From: Rathayibacter sp. VKM Ac-2856
GTDB taxonomy: Bacteria; Actinomycetota; Actinomycetes; Actinomycetales; Microbacteriaceae
Reading direction: 5' to 3'
DNA: 64,000 bases
NCBI RefSeq assembly: GCF_013205055.1
Contig: NZ_JABMLF010000004.1
Coordinates: 62,001-126,000, forward strand
Positions 22,838 to 32,138 of this stretch are shown in pieces (positions within the stretch are counted from its first letter, which is position 1; each line of letters opens with the position of its first letter). The notes beneath the pieces are model-generated. The model saw nothing but the letters and a program-made list of their open reading frames with translations. It searched no databases and was not told the DNA's origin. The translations under genes and the position numbers were made by a program.

Positions 22838-24429
22838 GCGCCGAGGGATCCCGACACGAGTCCGGCCTTCCACGAGATCGTCCCGTACTGGAAGTCCTGC
22901 ACCGTCGTCCCCGCGGCGTTCACGTACTGGCCTCCGAGCGGGAAGCCGTAGGCCGGCCGCCAGGCGGTGAGGATGTCGCCGAGCACCAGCCAGGTCCCGG
23001 TCGAGGCGTTCGAGAAGACGCGCACGCCCGTCGGGCCGTTCTGCATCCCGTCGGCGAACGGACCCGACGGCGGCAGCGCCACCTGCCGCCAGAGCGCGCC
23101 CGCGGCAACCGGCGAGCTCCACCAGCCGGTCGGCGTCTCGAAGCGCGTCCCCGACACGTGGTCGCGCCCGAGCGCGGTCGCGCCGACGGCGAAGACCGGG
23201 CTCACCGCGGCGCCCAGGGTGGAGTCGGGGTGCGCATCGAAGCGGACGACCTCCTCGCGCGCGGGGATGCCGTTCTGCAGCATCCACTGCACCGCGAAGG
23301 CCGCCTGCTTGGGCGCGTTCGCCGTGTCGAAGACGCCGAAGGTGTCCGAGGGCCCCTGGTCCTTGAGCTCGTGCAGGTACATCGGCCCGGCGAAGGACGC
23401 CTCGGCCCACTGCGTCACGCCCGAGGAGAGGAACCTCGCCTGCGCATCGACGCCCAGGACGCTCGGATAGCCGTACTCGCTCGCCCAGATCTGCGCCGAC
23501 CCGGCGCCCGCCGCCCGCAGCGACGCGGCGAAGTTGATCACCTGGCGCACGGGGGTGAGGTCCCAGCGGGCGCTCTCGGCGAGGGTGCCGTCCATGTCGT
23601 AGGGGTGGAAGGCGTAGTGGTCGACCTTGGTCGCCACGATGCCGGCGGCGATCATCCGGCGGACGAACTCCGGCGCGAGCATGTCGCCCGCGGCCGTCGA
23701 GCCCGGGCCGAGCCCGCCGCAGACGGTGAGGGTCCCGGGCGCGACGGCGCGGATCTCCTCCACAGCCGCCTTCACGAGGGCGGTGAAGAACACCGGATCG
23801 GGCGCCGGCCAGAAGTAGCTCTTGCCGTTGGGCTCGTTCCAGATCTCGTAGGCGAAGACCTTGCCCTTGTAGCGGGTCGCCGCCGCTCGGACGAAGCGGC
23901 GCCAGGTGGTGAGCGACGCGGGCCGGTTGTGCGGCTGGCCCTCCGTGCGCTGCGCCGCGGCCCAGTAGGGGGCGCTGACGAGCACGGCCAGCACCGTCAG
24001 GCCGCGGGCCCGGGCTCCGTCGATGATCGGGTCGAACAGCGACCAGTCGAAGGTCCCGCTCTTCTGCTCCGCCCAGAACCAGGAGAGGTCGAAGCGGAGG
24101 GAGGTCGCACCGACCGCCACCATCCAGTCGAGGCTGCGGGCGCGCGACTCGGGCGTCTCCCAGAGGATCCCGGAGTTGACCGAGAAGCCCGCTCCCGCGC
24201 GCGGGGCGACCCGGGCGGCGGCGGCGACCGCGGCGCTCGGCTGCGAGCCGGCCGCGAGGGCGAGCGAGGACAGACCCGCGGCGGAGATCAGCCCGCGACG
24301 GGAGAAGCGCGGTGCGTCGGACGGTCTGCTCGCCGCTGTGTCGCTGCTCGATGCCGGGTCGCTGCTCGATGCCGGGTCGCTGCTCGATGCCGGGTCGCTG
24401 CTCGATGCCGGGTCGCTGCTCGCTGCCAT
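22834..24429 (-). CDS. Secreted clan-A glycoside hydrolase with C-terminal LGFP-like module
   Basis: 531 aa. The N-terminal ~35 residues are repeats of SSDPAS from an 18-bp DNA repeat. A twin-arginine-like signal (FSRRGLISAAGLSSLALAAG) follows, then a (beta/alpha)8 domain. The acid/base is in AYEIWNEPNGKSYFW and the nucleophile in QIWASEYGYPSVLG, typical of clan GH-A (GH39- or GH5-like). Near the end, AYGFPLGGQYVNAAGTTVQDF resembles an LGFP repeat, usually cell-wall linked. The low-complexity extension before the signal is odd. It may act on the polysaccharide made by the adjacent EPS genes; that is inference. Confidence 0.82.
   Translation of the reverse strand: MAASSDPASSSDPASSSDPASSSDPASSSDTAASRPSDAPRFSRRGLISAAGLSSLALAAGSQPSAAVAAAARVAPRAGAGFSVNSGILWETPESRARSLDWMVAVGATSLRFDLSWFWAEQKSGTFDWSLFDPIIDGARARGLTVLAVLVSAPYWAAAQRTEGQPHNRPASLTTWRRFVRAAATRYKGKVFAYEIWNEPNGKSYFWPAPDPVFFTALVKAAVEEIRAVAPGTLTVCGGLGPGSTAAGDMLAPEFVRRMIAAGIVATKVDHYAFHPYDMDGTLAESARWDLTPVRQVINFAASLRAAGAGSAQIWASEYGYPSVLGVDAQARFLSSGVTQWAEASFAGPMYLHELKDQGPSDTFGVFDTANAPKQAAFAVQWMLQNGIPAREEVVRFDAHPDSTLGAAVSPVFAVGATALGRDHVSGTRFETPTGWWSSPVAAGALWRQVALPPSGPFADGMQNGPTGVRVFSNASTGTWLVLGDILTAWRPAYGFPLGGQYVNAAGTTVQDFQYGTISWKAGLVSGSLGA
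24341..24427. repeat. 18-bp in-frame tandem repeat
   Basis: TCGCTGCTCGATGCCGGG occurs four times exactly, plus a partial copy, at the 5' end of the glycoside-hydrolase gene. Each unit encodes SSDPAS on the minus strand, so copy-number changes would stay in frame. Confidence 0.9.
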
Positions 24430-24774
24430 GTCGGGGCCCCTCCACCGGTCGCCGAGGGCTCTCCCCCGGCCGTGACCCCCGATCATCCCCGCTCGCCGCG
24501 GGCCGCGCGCCGTCCGGCGAGGGGCGGCCGCGTGGGTAGCATCGATCCGGGTCGACGCGGGCGGACCCTCACCGGGCCCGAAGCGAGGAGGTTCCGTGTC
24601 CGAGAGACCGGGAATCACCGTCGAGGGACCGGAAATCAGCAGAGGGACCCCCGGAATCGCCGCAGACCGCGCCCCGCACTCCTCCTCCCCGCTCCCCGGA
24701 GAGCCCGCAGCGGCCGCCGAGAATGGCGGGTTCCGGCGCCGCACTGTCGCCCGCGCACGTCCCGGAGTCGTCGC
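24430..24774. other. Divergent intergenic region
   Basis: 345 nt between the glycoside-hydrolase and phosphatase starts. A TAGCAT box is seen near 24536. Three loosely similar segments (GACCGGGAATC, GACCGGAAATC, CCCCGGAATC) follow one another at 24606-24660 and could be a degenerate repeat or operator cluster. No gene found. Confidence 0.4.
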
Positions 24775-25386
24775 ATGACCGACGCAGCGCCCCCGGCCCG
24801 CCGCCGACGCTCCCCGCTGATCCTGCTGGTGTGCGAGGGGAATCTCTGCCGCTCGCCCGCCGCCGAGCTCCTGCTCGACGCGCTGCTCGACGGCGTGCCC
24901 GTGCGGATCGAGAGCGCCGGGCTCGGCGCCGCGACCGGCCGGCCGATGCCCGAGGAGATGCGCGCGGCGATCGCGCCGTGGGGCCTCGACGCGCGCGCCG
25001 TCGACCAGCACCGCGCCCGTCCGCTCACGCCCGACCTGCTCGAGCGGGCCGATCTCGTGCTCACCATGACCCGGGAGCAGCGCACGGACGTCGTGCGCCT
25101 CGCCCCGTCGCTCCTGTCCCGCGCCTTCACCCTCGGTGAGCTGGCCCGCCTGGCCGACGGAGCGCCGCCGAGCGACGCGGCCGAGCCGGGCGCCCGGCTG
25201 CGGCAGCTGCTCGGCAGCGTGCAGGCCCGGCGACCCCTGCAGCGGGTGCCCGCCGCCGAGGAGGACGTCGCCGATCCGTACCGCCGGTCGCAGCCCGCCT
25301 ACGAGCAGTCGGCCGCCGCGATCCGCAGCGCCGTCGAGCGCGCCGCCCAGGCCCTCCGCGCGGCGCTCACGCCGACCGGCGCTTGA
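24775..25386 (+). CDS. Low-molecular-weight protein tyrosine phosphatase (Wzb-like)
   Basis: 203 aa. The P-loop is CEGNLCRS (C-x5-R-S) near residues 20-27, and the general acid is in DVADPYRRS. It is longer than typical 150-aa LMW-PTPs because of an extension around residues 110-140. In EPS loci such enzymes dephosphorylate the tyrosine autokinase (here 32135-33586) to permit polymer export cycles. Its last 20 nt overlap, tail to tail, the end of the acyltransferase gene on the other strand. Confidence 0.88.
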   Translation: MTDAAPPARRRRSPLILLVCEGNLCRSPAAELLLDALLDGVPVRIESAGLGAATGRPMPEEMRAAIAPWGLDARAVDQHRARPLTPDLLERADLVLTMTREQRTDVVRLAPSLLSRAFTLGELARLADGAPPSDAAEPGARLRQLLGSVQARRPLQRVPAAEEDVADPYRRSQPAYEQSAAAIRSAVERAAQALRAALTPTGA

Positions 25387-26635
25387 CGAGGGTCCGCAGC
25401 CGCAGCGCCGGTCGCTCGACCGCCAGGAACACCGCCGACGCCAGCACGACCGTCGTGCCGAGGACGACGGCGGCGCCGGTCAGCAGGCCGAGCGGGGTGT
25501 CCGGGCAGTCGATCCCGGCGCGGTCGAGGAAGAGGATCACCGGCATGTGCAGCAGGTAGATGCTGAGCGAGGTCTTGCCGAGCCAGAGCAGCACCGGGTT
25601 GTCGACCAGGTGCGAGACGCGCCAGACGGAGTGGCCGTCCTTCACCGGCAGCGCGAGCAGCAGGATCACCCCGAGCGACGCGATCGCCACGCCCGCGCTG
25701 ATGAAGCGCGGCACCAGGACGAAGGCGGCGACGACCGCGACGAGTCCGACCGCCATCGCGATCCAGCCCGCGAGCCGGGCCGTCCGCAGCCCGCGGGGCC
25801 CGACCGCCTCGCGCTCGACGGCGATCCAGACGACGATCGCGATCATCCCCCAGCCGAACCCGTCGGCCCAGACCGGCAGGCTCCGGCTGAACACCGCGAG
25901 AGTGTTCGGCCCCCACTCCGACGACCCGTACTCGAGCCCCGAGGCCTGCTGCCAGAGCGTGCCGGCCGTCTTCGAGGCCAGGCCCACCGCGATGAGGACC
26001 GCGCCCGGAGCCGCCGCGACGGCGTAGCGCCCGAGGGACGGAGCGACGCGGCCGAGCACCAGCACGCAGACGGCGACCAGCGGCGGCAGCAGCAGGTAGT
26101 AGGCGAGCTCGATCGTCAGCGTCCAGGCCGGCGCGATGCCGGTCTGCAGCTGCGAGGGGAGGTAGGACTGCTGGAGGGTGAGGTGCAGCAGCACCCGCCA
26201 CGGGTCGCCGAAGCGGCCGATCGCCGAGTCGCCGGCGCCCCCGGCTGTGCCCCCGACTGAGCCCGCGCCCTCGGCGTCGTAGGCGTTGACGAGGTAGAGC
26301 GTGCCGCTCAGCCAGGCGAGGACGAAGGCGACGGTCGCCCCGGGGAAGACGCGCAGGACGCGGGAGAGCGCGTAGTCGGCGAGCTTGCCGCGCATGCTCG
26401 TCCCCGCGATCACCGCGCGGGCGAACGGCCAGTAGATGAGGAAGCCGGAGAGGACGAAGAAGGACACGACCGCCTGCGCGGTGACCTCGAGTCCCGTGCC
26501 GCGGAGGGCCCCGGGCGCCCAGTGCGAGCCGACGTGGGCGACGATGATGCAGATCGCCAGGGCGCCGCGGAAGCCGTCGAGGCCGATGACGCGCAGCGGG
26601 CGGCGGACGGGGGTCCGCTGGGTGGTGGCGGTCAT
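25367..26635 (-). CDS. Membrane acyltransferase (acyltransferase 3 family)
   Basis: 422 aa with about ten helices. The family signature GLDGFRGALAICIIVAHVG sits at the N-terminus, followed by FFVLSGFLIYWPF and AWTLTIELAYYLLLP. This is the OafA/NodX-type integral acyltransferase without an SGNH domain, expected to O-acetylate a sugar of the EPS repeat. Its ATG overlaps the polymerase stop by 4 nt; it is the last gene of the EPS operon. Confidence 0.85.
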   Translation of the reverse strand: MTATTQRTPVRRPLRVIGLDGFRGALAICIIVAHVGSHWAPGALRGTGLEVTAQAVVSFFVLSGFLIYWPFARAVIAGTSMRGKLADYALSRVLRVFPGATVAFVLAWLSGTLYLVNAYDAEGAGSVGGTAGGAGDSAIGRFGDPWRVLLHLTLQQSYLPSQLQTGIAPAWTLTIELAYYLLLPPLVAVCVLVLGRVAPSLGRYAVAAAPGAVLIAVGLASKTAGTLWQQASGLEYGSSEWGPNTLAVFSRSLPVWADGFGWGMIAIVVWIAVEREAVGPRGLRTARLAGWIAMAVGLVAVVAAFVLVPRFISAGVAIASLGVILLLALPVKDGHSVWRVSHLVDNPVLLWLGKTSLSIYLLHMPVILFLDRAGIDCPDTPLGLLTGAAVVLGTTVVLASAVFLAVERPALRLRTLVKRRSA

Positions 26636-28107
26636 GGCTGACGCTCCTGTCGGGGGGAGGACGGTGGAGTCGCGGAGGCGGCGAGGGCAGCGGCGGGGGC
26701 GGCGGCCCGCTCGCCGACCGCCGAGCCCGCCGGGTCGGTCGGCGAGGCGTCGACGCTGCACAGCTGGGCGAGCAGCAGCCCGAAGGCGAGCGTGAGCGGC
26801 GTCATCGTGACCACCGGGAAGTCGACCTGGAAGGCGAAGAGGATCGTGCCGGCGTAGACCGCGAGGGCCAGGTTCGCCGAGCCGCCGCCGGAGCGGCCCG
26901 AGGCGGCGCCCCGCCGCGACCGGCGGATCGCGACCACGAGCACGACCAGCAGCAGCGCGACGAACAGCAGCCCCGAGAGGATCCCGGCCCGCCAGACGAT
27001 CAGCAGCGGCGTGTTCGCGACGTGGTTGAGCGAGTAGCCGTAGGCCGCGTCGGTGAACTCGCGGAGATCCCAGCCCCGGCCGAACCACCAGTGCCCGGCC
27101 ATCTGCGCCGGGTAGTTCGCCAGCGCGTCGACCCGGTCGGAGACGCCCGCGGTGCGGCTGTCGAAGGAGTCGACGAAGCGGTCGCGCAGCGCCGGCACCC
27201 AGTAGAGGCTGCCGAGCGCGAGGATCCCCGCCACCACCGACGCCGCGCGGGCACCGGCCGAGCTGCGCGAGACGACGAGCGTCACGGCGAGCCCGATCAC
27301 CAGCGCGCCCATCGCGCCGCGGGAGAAGGTGCCGACGATCGCCACCGCGAGCAGGGCGAGCACCAGCAGCCGCCGCCGGCCGCGCAGCTGCGCGCCGGCG
27401 ATCCCGAAGGCGAAGAGGAAGAAGAGGCCGGCGACGTTCGGATCGACGTACAGCCCGCTGGCGCGGGTGAGCGAGGCGCCGTCCACCGACACGGTCCGCA
27501 GGTTGCCGACCGCGGAGGTGTCGCCGTAGCCGAAGAGGGTGAGCGAGTTGAGCAGCTGCCCGTCCGGATCGAGCAGCACCATCACCAGCGCGGTCGCCGC
27601 GCCGAGCACCGCCCCCGCGACGAACGCGCGGAGCACCGCCCGCCGCATCCGCTCGTCGGCGACCAGCGCGAGGACCGTGATCCCCGCGGCGAGCGCCCAG
27701 CGCAGGTAGGTGAGCAGGGCGCCGATCCCGTCGAAGGTCACGACCATCGAGAAGGCCGAGACGATCAGGAAGGCCGCGAGCATCCCGAGCACGGCGGTGT
27801 TCTGCCGGCTCGAGCGGGGCCGCAGGCAGAGCACGGTGACGGCGAACCAGACGGCGAGCGCCAGCACCGCGTAGGTGCCGGTGCCGGGGATCGTGGCGAA
27901 CGGAGCCGCGCCGAGCACGCCGCCGAGCACGACGGCCGAGAGCGCGGGGACGCGGACGGCGAGGTGCAGGAGCAGCGGGGCGGCGCAGAGCAGGATCGCC
28001 GCCGCGGTCGTCGCGACGCCGCCGCGGACGACGGCGACGAGCAGGGCCGCCAGAGCGACGAGCCCGTAGCCGACGGCCGCGGCGACGAGCGCCGAGCGCC
28101 GGTTCAC
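26632..28107 (-). CDS. O-antigen ligase/polymerase-like membrane protein (Wzy-type)
   Basis: 491 aa with about 12 membrane helices and a large loop. Between helices, VDPNVAGLFFLFAFG followed by FSRGAMGALVIGLAVTLVV and the loop HWWFGRGWDLREF, SLNHVANTPLLIVWRAG match the Wzy_C/O-antigen-ligase pattern. It probably polymerises EPS repeat units on the outer face of the membrane. GTG start overlaps the glycosyltransferase stop (GTGA). The C-terminal ~35 residues are Ala/Pro-rich and cytoplasmic. Confidence 0.8.
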   Translation of the reverse strand: MNRRSALVAAAVGYGLVALAALLVAVVRGGVATTAAAILLCAAPLLLHLAVRVPALSAVVLGGVLGAAPFATIPGTGTYAVLALAVWFAVTVLCLRPRSSRQNTAVLGMLAAFLIVSAFSMVVTFDGIGALLTYLRWALAAGITVLALVADERMRRAVLRAFVAGAVLGAATALVMVLLDPDGQLLNSLTLFGYGDTSAVGNLRTVSVDGASLTRASGLYVDPNVAGLFFLFAFGIAGAQLRGRRRLLVLALLAVAIVGTFSRGAMGALVIGLAVTLVVSRSSAGARAASVVAGILALGSLYWVPALRDRFVDSFDSRTAGVSDRVDALANYPAQMAGHWWFGRGWDLREFTDAAYGYSLNHVANTPLLIVWRAGILSGLLFVALLLVVLVVAIRRSRRGAASGRSGGGSANLALAVYAGTILFAFQVDFPVVTMTPLTLAFGLLLAQLCSVDASPTDPAGSAVGERAAAPAAALAASATPPSSPRQERQP

Positions 28108-29192
28108 GGCGCCAGCCAGTCCTGGACCGCCCGCAGGGGGCGCTCCTGCCGCCAGTGCTCGACGTTCTGCTCGTAGACGTCCTCGCCGAGCCGGCGGGCC
28201 CGGTCGGCGTCGAGGAGGAGGCGGCGCGCCTGGTCGATGAAGCCCTCCTTCGACGTCTCGACGGGCAGGTCGAAGAGCGAGTCGAGGCTGCCGACCGCCG
28301 CGGGCGTGCCGATGACCGGCATGCCGCGCGCGACGGCGTCGAGGATCTTCACCCGCACGCCGCCGCCCGTCGCGATCGAGGCGAGGATGCCGCGGCAGGT
28401 CGCGAGGGTGCCGTCCAGGTCCTCGACGAAGCCGAGCTCGCGGACGCCCGCCACCACCGGCAGCGGCCGATCGCCGTGCCCGATGATGAGCAGCTCGGCG
28501 CCGGGGACACCGGCGCTGATCGCGGGCCACCACTGCAGCAGCAGGCGCGCGCCCTCCTCGTTCGGCGGCCAGCGGCGGTCGCCCACGAAGGCGACCCGGG
28601 GCGCGGCGAGATCGCGCTCGCGCGGCGGCACGGGCGGGAGGGTGACGTCGAGCCAGCGCGTGCGCCGGGCGCCGCGGCGCGCGAAGTCGTCCGCCTCGTC
28701 CGCGTCGTAGGTCGCCACCGCGACCGCCTCGCGCACCGCCCGGAGCTCGTCGCGGAGGATCATGCCGCTCTGCAGGCGCCCGAGGCTGCCGCGCGCGGCG
28801 CCCCAGACCAGCGACTCCGACACGACCGTGTTGATGTACAGCTTCTTCTGCACGCCGGAGCGGAAGAACGGCTCGGCGAGGTAGGTGTGGTCGGCGACCA
28901 CCCGGTCGGCGTCGCTCGCCGTGATCGCGGCGCGCAGGGCGGGCAGGTCGAACCGCTCGTGCACGAGGCTGCGTCCGTGCGCGAGCGCGCCGGCGACCAG
29001 GCGCATCGGCGAGGGCGGCGACTTCTTCACCAGCGTGTTGCCGCCGCGGACGCCCGCCTCGCGGGAGAGGGCGATGTAGCGCACCGGCCCGAGCTGCTGG
29101 GCGAGGGAGTAGACGAGCGAGAACATCATCATGTCGCCGGTGCGGTCGAGCTCGGGGTCCTTGGCCACGAGGAACTCGGTGACGCCGCTCAT
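28104..29192 (-). CDS. Glycosyltransferase, GT4-like
   Basis: 362 aa GT-B-type enzyme. The C-terminal half has VAFVGDRRWPPNEEGARLLLQWW, LLIIGHG, LGFVEDLDGTLATCRGILASIATGGGVRVKILDAVARGMPVIGTPA. This contains the G-x3-K-x-L-E/D-A-x-A-x-G-x-P-V motif typical of sugar-nucleotide-using GT4 enzymes. No signal or helix; cytoplasmic. Donor and acceptor unknown. Stop/start overlaps of 4 nt on both sides. Confidence 0.82.
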   Translation of the reverse strand: MSGVTEFLVAKDPELDRTGDMMMFSLVYSLAQQLGPVRYIALSREAGVRGGNTLVKKSPPSPMRLVAGALAHGRSLVHERFDLPALRAAITASDADRVVADHTYLAEPFFRSGVQKKLYINTVVSESLVWGAARGSLGRLQSGMILRDELRAVREAVAVATYDADEADDFARRGARRTRWLDVTLPPVPPRERDLAAPRVAFVGDRRWPPNEEGARLLLQWWPAISAGVPGAELLIIGHGDRPLPVVAGVRELGFVEDLDGTLATCRGILASIATGGGVRVKILDAVARGMPVIGTPAAVGSLDSLFDLPVETSKEGFIDQARRLLLDADRARRLGEDVYEQNVEHWRQERPLRAVQDWLAP

Positions 29193-30463
29193 GCCTGCCC
29201 CTCCCCCGCGGTGCCGCGGAGCGGTGCGGGCACCGGCGCGTCGTCGAGGGCGTCCGGCGCGGTGCCGGCCGGGTGATCGGCTGTGGTGCCGGCCGAGGCG
29301 TAGGCGCCGCGCAGGACCGCCGCGAAGAGCACCACGAGCAGCACCTCGCCGGCCACGGCCGCGATCGCCGCGGCCAGGCCTCCGGCGACCCCCGCGAGGA
29401 TCACGACCGCCAGGCACACGGCGCGCAGGAGCAGCGCCGCCCCCGCACCGAGCACGCGGCGCCGGTCGACGCCGAGCACGTAGAGCGCGGTGACCCACGC
29501 GTTCGACACCGACCGCAGCCCGGCGAAGGGAGCGAGGATGAGCAGCAGCACGCCGACCTGCGCCGTGCCGGGGTCGAGCAGCAGGACGCCGCCGACGCCG
29601 GCGGTCCCGGAGGTCATCACCGCGCCGAGCGCGACCGTGAGCCCCAGCGGCGGACCGCCGTGCCGACGTCCGCCCGCCTCGCGCAGCGACGCCGTGTACT
29701 GCTGGCCGAGCAGCTGCCCGACGATCGAGGCCGCGAGCACCAGCTGCGAGGCGATCGCGTAGGCGCCGACGACCTCGTCGCCCAGCAGCAGGCCCAGCAG
29801 GAGGATGTCGCCCTGCAGGTAGAGCGCGGTGATCACCGCGTCGCCGACGAGCAGCAGCTGCCCGCGGGCGCCCCGCGGCCAGCGCGGCCGGACCCCGCGG
29901 ATCCCGCGGACGGCGACGACGGCGACCACGAGGTAGGGCAGGACGTAGGCGAGCATCAGCAGCTCGAGCGGCAGCCGCTCCCCCGCGAGGAACCACAGGC
30001 CGACGGCCGCGGCGATCGAGCTCACCTGCCGGACGGCGTCCCAGCGCATCGGCAGCATCGGCTCGCCGGCCCGCAGCGCGCGGCTCTTCACCGCGTTGAA
30101 CAGCATCTCGCCGCCCGCGATCAGCAGGGCGAGGCCCGCGACGAACGACCAGGCGTAGACCGCCGCGCCCACCGCGACCAGGGCGAGTCCGAGCAGGGTG
30201 CGGGCGCTGCGCTCGGCCGCGTAGGTCGCCGCGTCCACGCGGACGCTGCGCACCAGGAAGATGTTCTCGGACGGAGCCGCGAGCAGGGCCGCCGCCGCGA
30301 AGGCCATCGCGTAGAGGCCGTAGTCGCCGAGGCCGACGCTCGCCACCAGGAACAGCATCCAGGCGAGTCCGGAGCCGCGGCCGAGCACCATCCAGCCGCT
30401 CGCCCCGGCCAGGGCGAGGATCCGCCGACGCCGCTGCAGCAGGGCCTCAGCAGTCCCGGTCAC
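29189..30463 (-). CDS. Polysaccharide flippase (Wzx/MOP superfamily)
   Basis: 424 aa with about 12 helices and little soluble sequence. Helices such as FLVASVGLGDYGLYAMAFAAAALLAAPSENIFLVRSVR near the N-terminus match oligosaccharide flippases that move lipid-linked repeat units outward. The position between two glycosyltransferases and a polymerase supports a Wzx role. GTG start overlaps the upstream stop. Confidence 0.82.
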   Translation of the reverse strand: MTGTAEALLQRRRRILALAGASGWMVLGRGSGLAWMLFLVASVGLGDYGLYAMAFAAAALLAAPSENIFLVRSVRVDAATYAAERSARTLLGLALVAVGAAVYAWSFVAGLALLIAGGEMLFNAVKSRALRAGEPMLPMRWDAVRQVSSIAAAVGLWFLAGERLPLELLMLAYVLPYLVVAVVAVRGIRGVRPRWPRGARGQLLLVGDAVITALYLQGDILLLGLLLGDEVVGAYAIASQLVLAASIVGQLLGQQYTASLREAGGRRHGGPPLGLTVALGAVMTSGTAGVGGVLLLDPGTAQVGVLLLILAPFAGLRSVSNAWVTALYVLGVDRRRVLGAGAALLLRAVCLAVVILAGVAGGLAAAIAAVAGEVLLVVLFAAVLRGAYASAGTTADHPAGTAPDALDDAPVPAPLRGTAGEGQA

Positions 30464-31596
30464 AGCCGGGCTCCGTCGAGCAGTGCGCGCCAGCGGCGGG
30501 CGAAGACCGCGAACGCCTCCGCGCTGGTCAGCCGCTCGGCGAGCGCGGAGGAGTGCTCCGCGAGGCGGCCGATCGCCGCGTCGTCCGGGACGACGGCGTT
30601 GATCCGGTCGGCCAGCTCGCGCACGCCGCCCTCGACCACGTCCGCCTCGTCGCTGAGACCGGGGTGGCTGAGGGCGATGATCGGCGTGCGGTAGGCGAGG
30701 GCCCGCGCGACGACGCTCGACGCCACGTGGATCGTCGGGCCGTACGCGCCGCGCCGGCTGTAGGGCAGCACGATCGCCCGGACACTCGCGAAGAAGCGGT
30801 CCTCGTCCTCGCCCTCGACGCCGCCCAGCACCCGCACGCCGGGCACCGGCTCCAGCGCCTCGGTGCCGCGACCGGCGACCACGATCTCGATCGCGGGGTC
30901 GACGGCGTCCCGCAGCGCCGCGAGCTGATCGAAGCCCTTGCCGCGGTAGACGTAGCCGAAGAGGCCGATCGCGAGCGGCCGCTCGGGCGCCGGCGCGACG
31001 GCCGGGCGGACCGGGGCGGGCAGGAACGCGACGTCGACCCCGCCGACGCGCAGCTCCTCCCGGATCGCCTGCGCGCCCGAGGCGGTCAGCGCGAAGAGCG
31101 AGACGCCGCGCAGCACGCGCCGCTCCAGCAGCCGGTGCAGCCGCATCAGCGGGTAGTGGATCGCGTGCGTCGCGAAGTGGCTGCGGCCGACGAGCGCGGT
31201 GCGGAACGGGGTCCAGACCGCCAGCGGCGCGTCGTGCAGGGTCGCGGTGACGACGGTCGCCCGCGAGCGCAGCCGCCGGCTGGCCAGCAGCCAGAACGGC
31301 ACGATCACGCCGCCGCTGTGCTCGGTGTGCACGATCACGGGCCCCGGAGCCGCGTCGATCGCGCGCAGCGTCTCGCGGCGTGCGCGGAGCAGCTCGGCGA
31401 CGCCGTCCGCTCCGGCCCCGCCGTGGCGCACCTCGACGACGGTGCCGGCGACCTCGCGGGCCCGCGCGATCAGGTCGTCGGCGTAGTCGCTCACTCCGCT
31501 CGAACCGGAGCGCGGCGCCACGTAGACCAGGGTGACGTCGGTCCAGGTCCCGGTGTGGCTGTCGGGCTCGCGGATCACGGCCGTCTCCTCCCGCAT
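30460..31596 (-). CDS. Glycosyltransferase, GT4-like
   Basis: 378 aa. The N-terminal domain has VTLVYVAPRSGSSGVSDYADDLI, a donor-loop pattern of GT-B enzymes. The C-terminal domain shows LFGYVYRGKGFDQLAAL, VVAGRG, VRVLGG and FASVRAIVLPYSRRGAYGPTIHVASSVVARALAYRTPIIA. The usual E-x7-E motif is weak, so the subfamily is uncertain. Its ATG overlaps the upstream TGA by one base (TGATG). Confidence 0.78.
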   Translation of the reverse strand: MREETAVIREPDSHTGTWTDVTLVYVAPRSGSSGVSDYADDLIARAREVAGTVVEVRHGGAGADGVAELLRARRETLRAIDAAPGPVIVHTEHSGGVIVPFWLLASRRLRSRATVVTATLHDAPLAVWTPFRTALVGRSHFATHAIHYPLMRLHRLLERRVLRGVSLFALTASGAQAIREELRVGGVDVAFLPAPVRPAVAPAPERPLAIGLFGYVYRGKGFDQLAALRDAVDPAIEIVVAGRGTEALEPVPGVRVLGGVEGEDEDRFFASVRAIVLPYSRRGAYGPTIHVASSVVARALAYRTPIIALSHPGLSDEADVVEGGVRELADRINAVVPDDAAIGRLAEHSSALAERLTSAEAFAVFARRWRALLDGARL

Positions 31597-32138
31597 CAGT
31601 AGAACAGCCGGCGGAAGCGGGTGGAGTAGTCCAGCGCGGAGGTGCGCTGCCCGCGGACGACGGCGGGCACGCCCGCGACGATCGTCATCTCCTCGACGTC
31701 CGTCCGCACCAGCGAGCAGGCGCCGACGACCGCGCCGCGCCCGATCGAGACCCCCGCCACCACGGTCGTGCGCGAGGCCAGCCAGGCGTGGTCGCCGATG
31801 GTCACCGGCTCCTCGACGGCCTCGAAGGTGTCGGACTGCGGCAGGTGGTACGCCGTGATGATGTGGGTGTCGCTCGCGATCGCGACGTCGTCGCCGATGG
31901 TGATCCCGCCGCGCGCATCGAAGAAGCAGCGGAAGCCGATCGAGCAGTTCTCGCCGATCACCAGGCGGTCGATATCGAGGATCGACGTGCCGCGGCCGAT
32001 CGAGGTGCCCGCGCCGATCCGCGCGCCCCACAGCCGCAGGACCCCCAGGCGCACCAGGTGGGAGGGGACGTGGGTCGCGACGATGTTGAAGGCGGCGATG
32101 CCGAGCTGGCGCCACGCCCGGCCGAGGATCCCGCTCAC
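31596..32138 (-). CDS. Hexapeptide-repeat (LbH) acyltransferase
   Basis: 180 aa. A left-handed beta-helix is evident from isoleucine-patch hexapeptides: GARIGAGTSIGRGTSILD, VIGENCSIGFRCFFDAR, ITIGDDVAIASDTHII, VTIGDHAWLASRTTVVAGVSIGRGAVVGACSLV and IVAGVPAVVRG. This is the sugar O-acetyltransferase fold, likely decorating an EPS sugar from acetyl-CoA. The GTG start overlaps the kinase stop. Confidence 0.88.
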   Translation of the reverse strand: MSGILGRAWRQLGIAAFNIVATHVPSHLVRLGVLRLWGARIGAGTSIGRGTSILDIDRLVIGENCSIGFRCFFDARGGITIGDDVAIASDTHIITAYHLPQSDTFEAVEEPVTIGDHAWLASRTTVVAGVSIGRGAVVGACSLVRTDVEEMTIVAGVPAVVRGQRTSALDYSTRFRRLFY

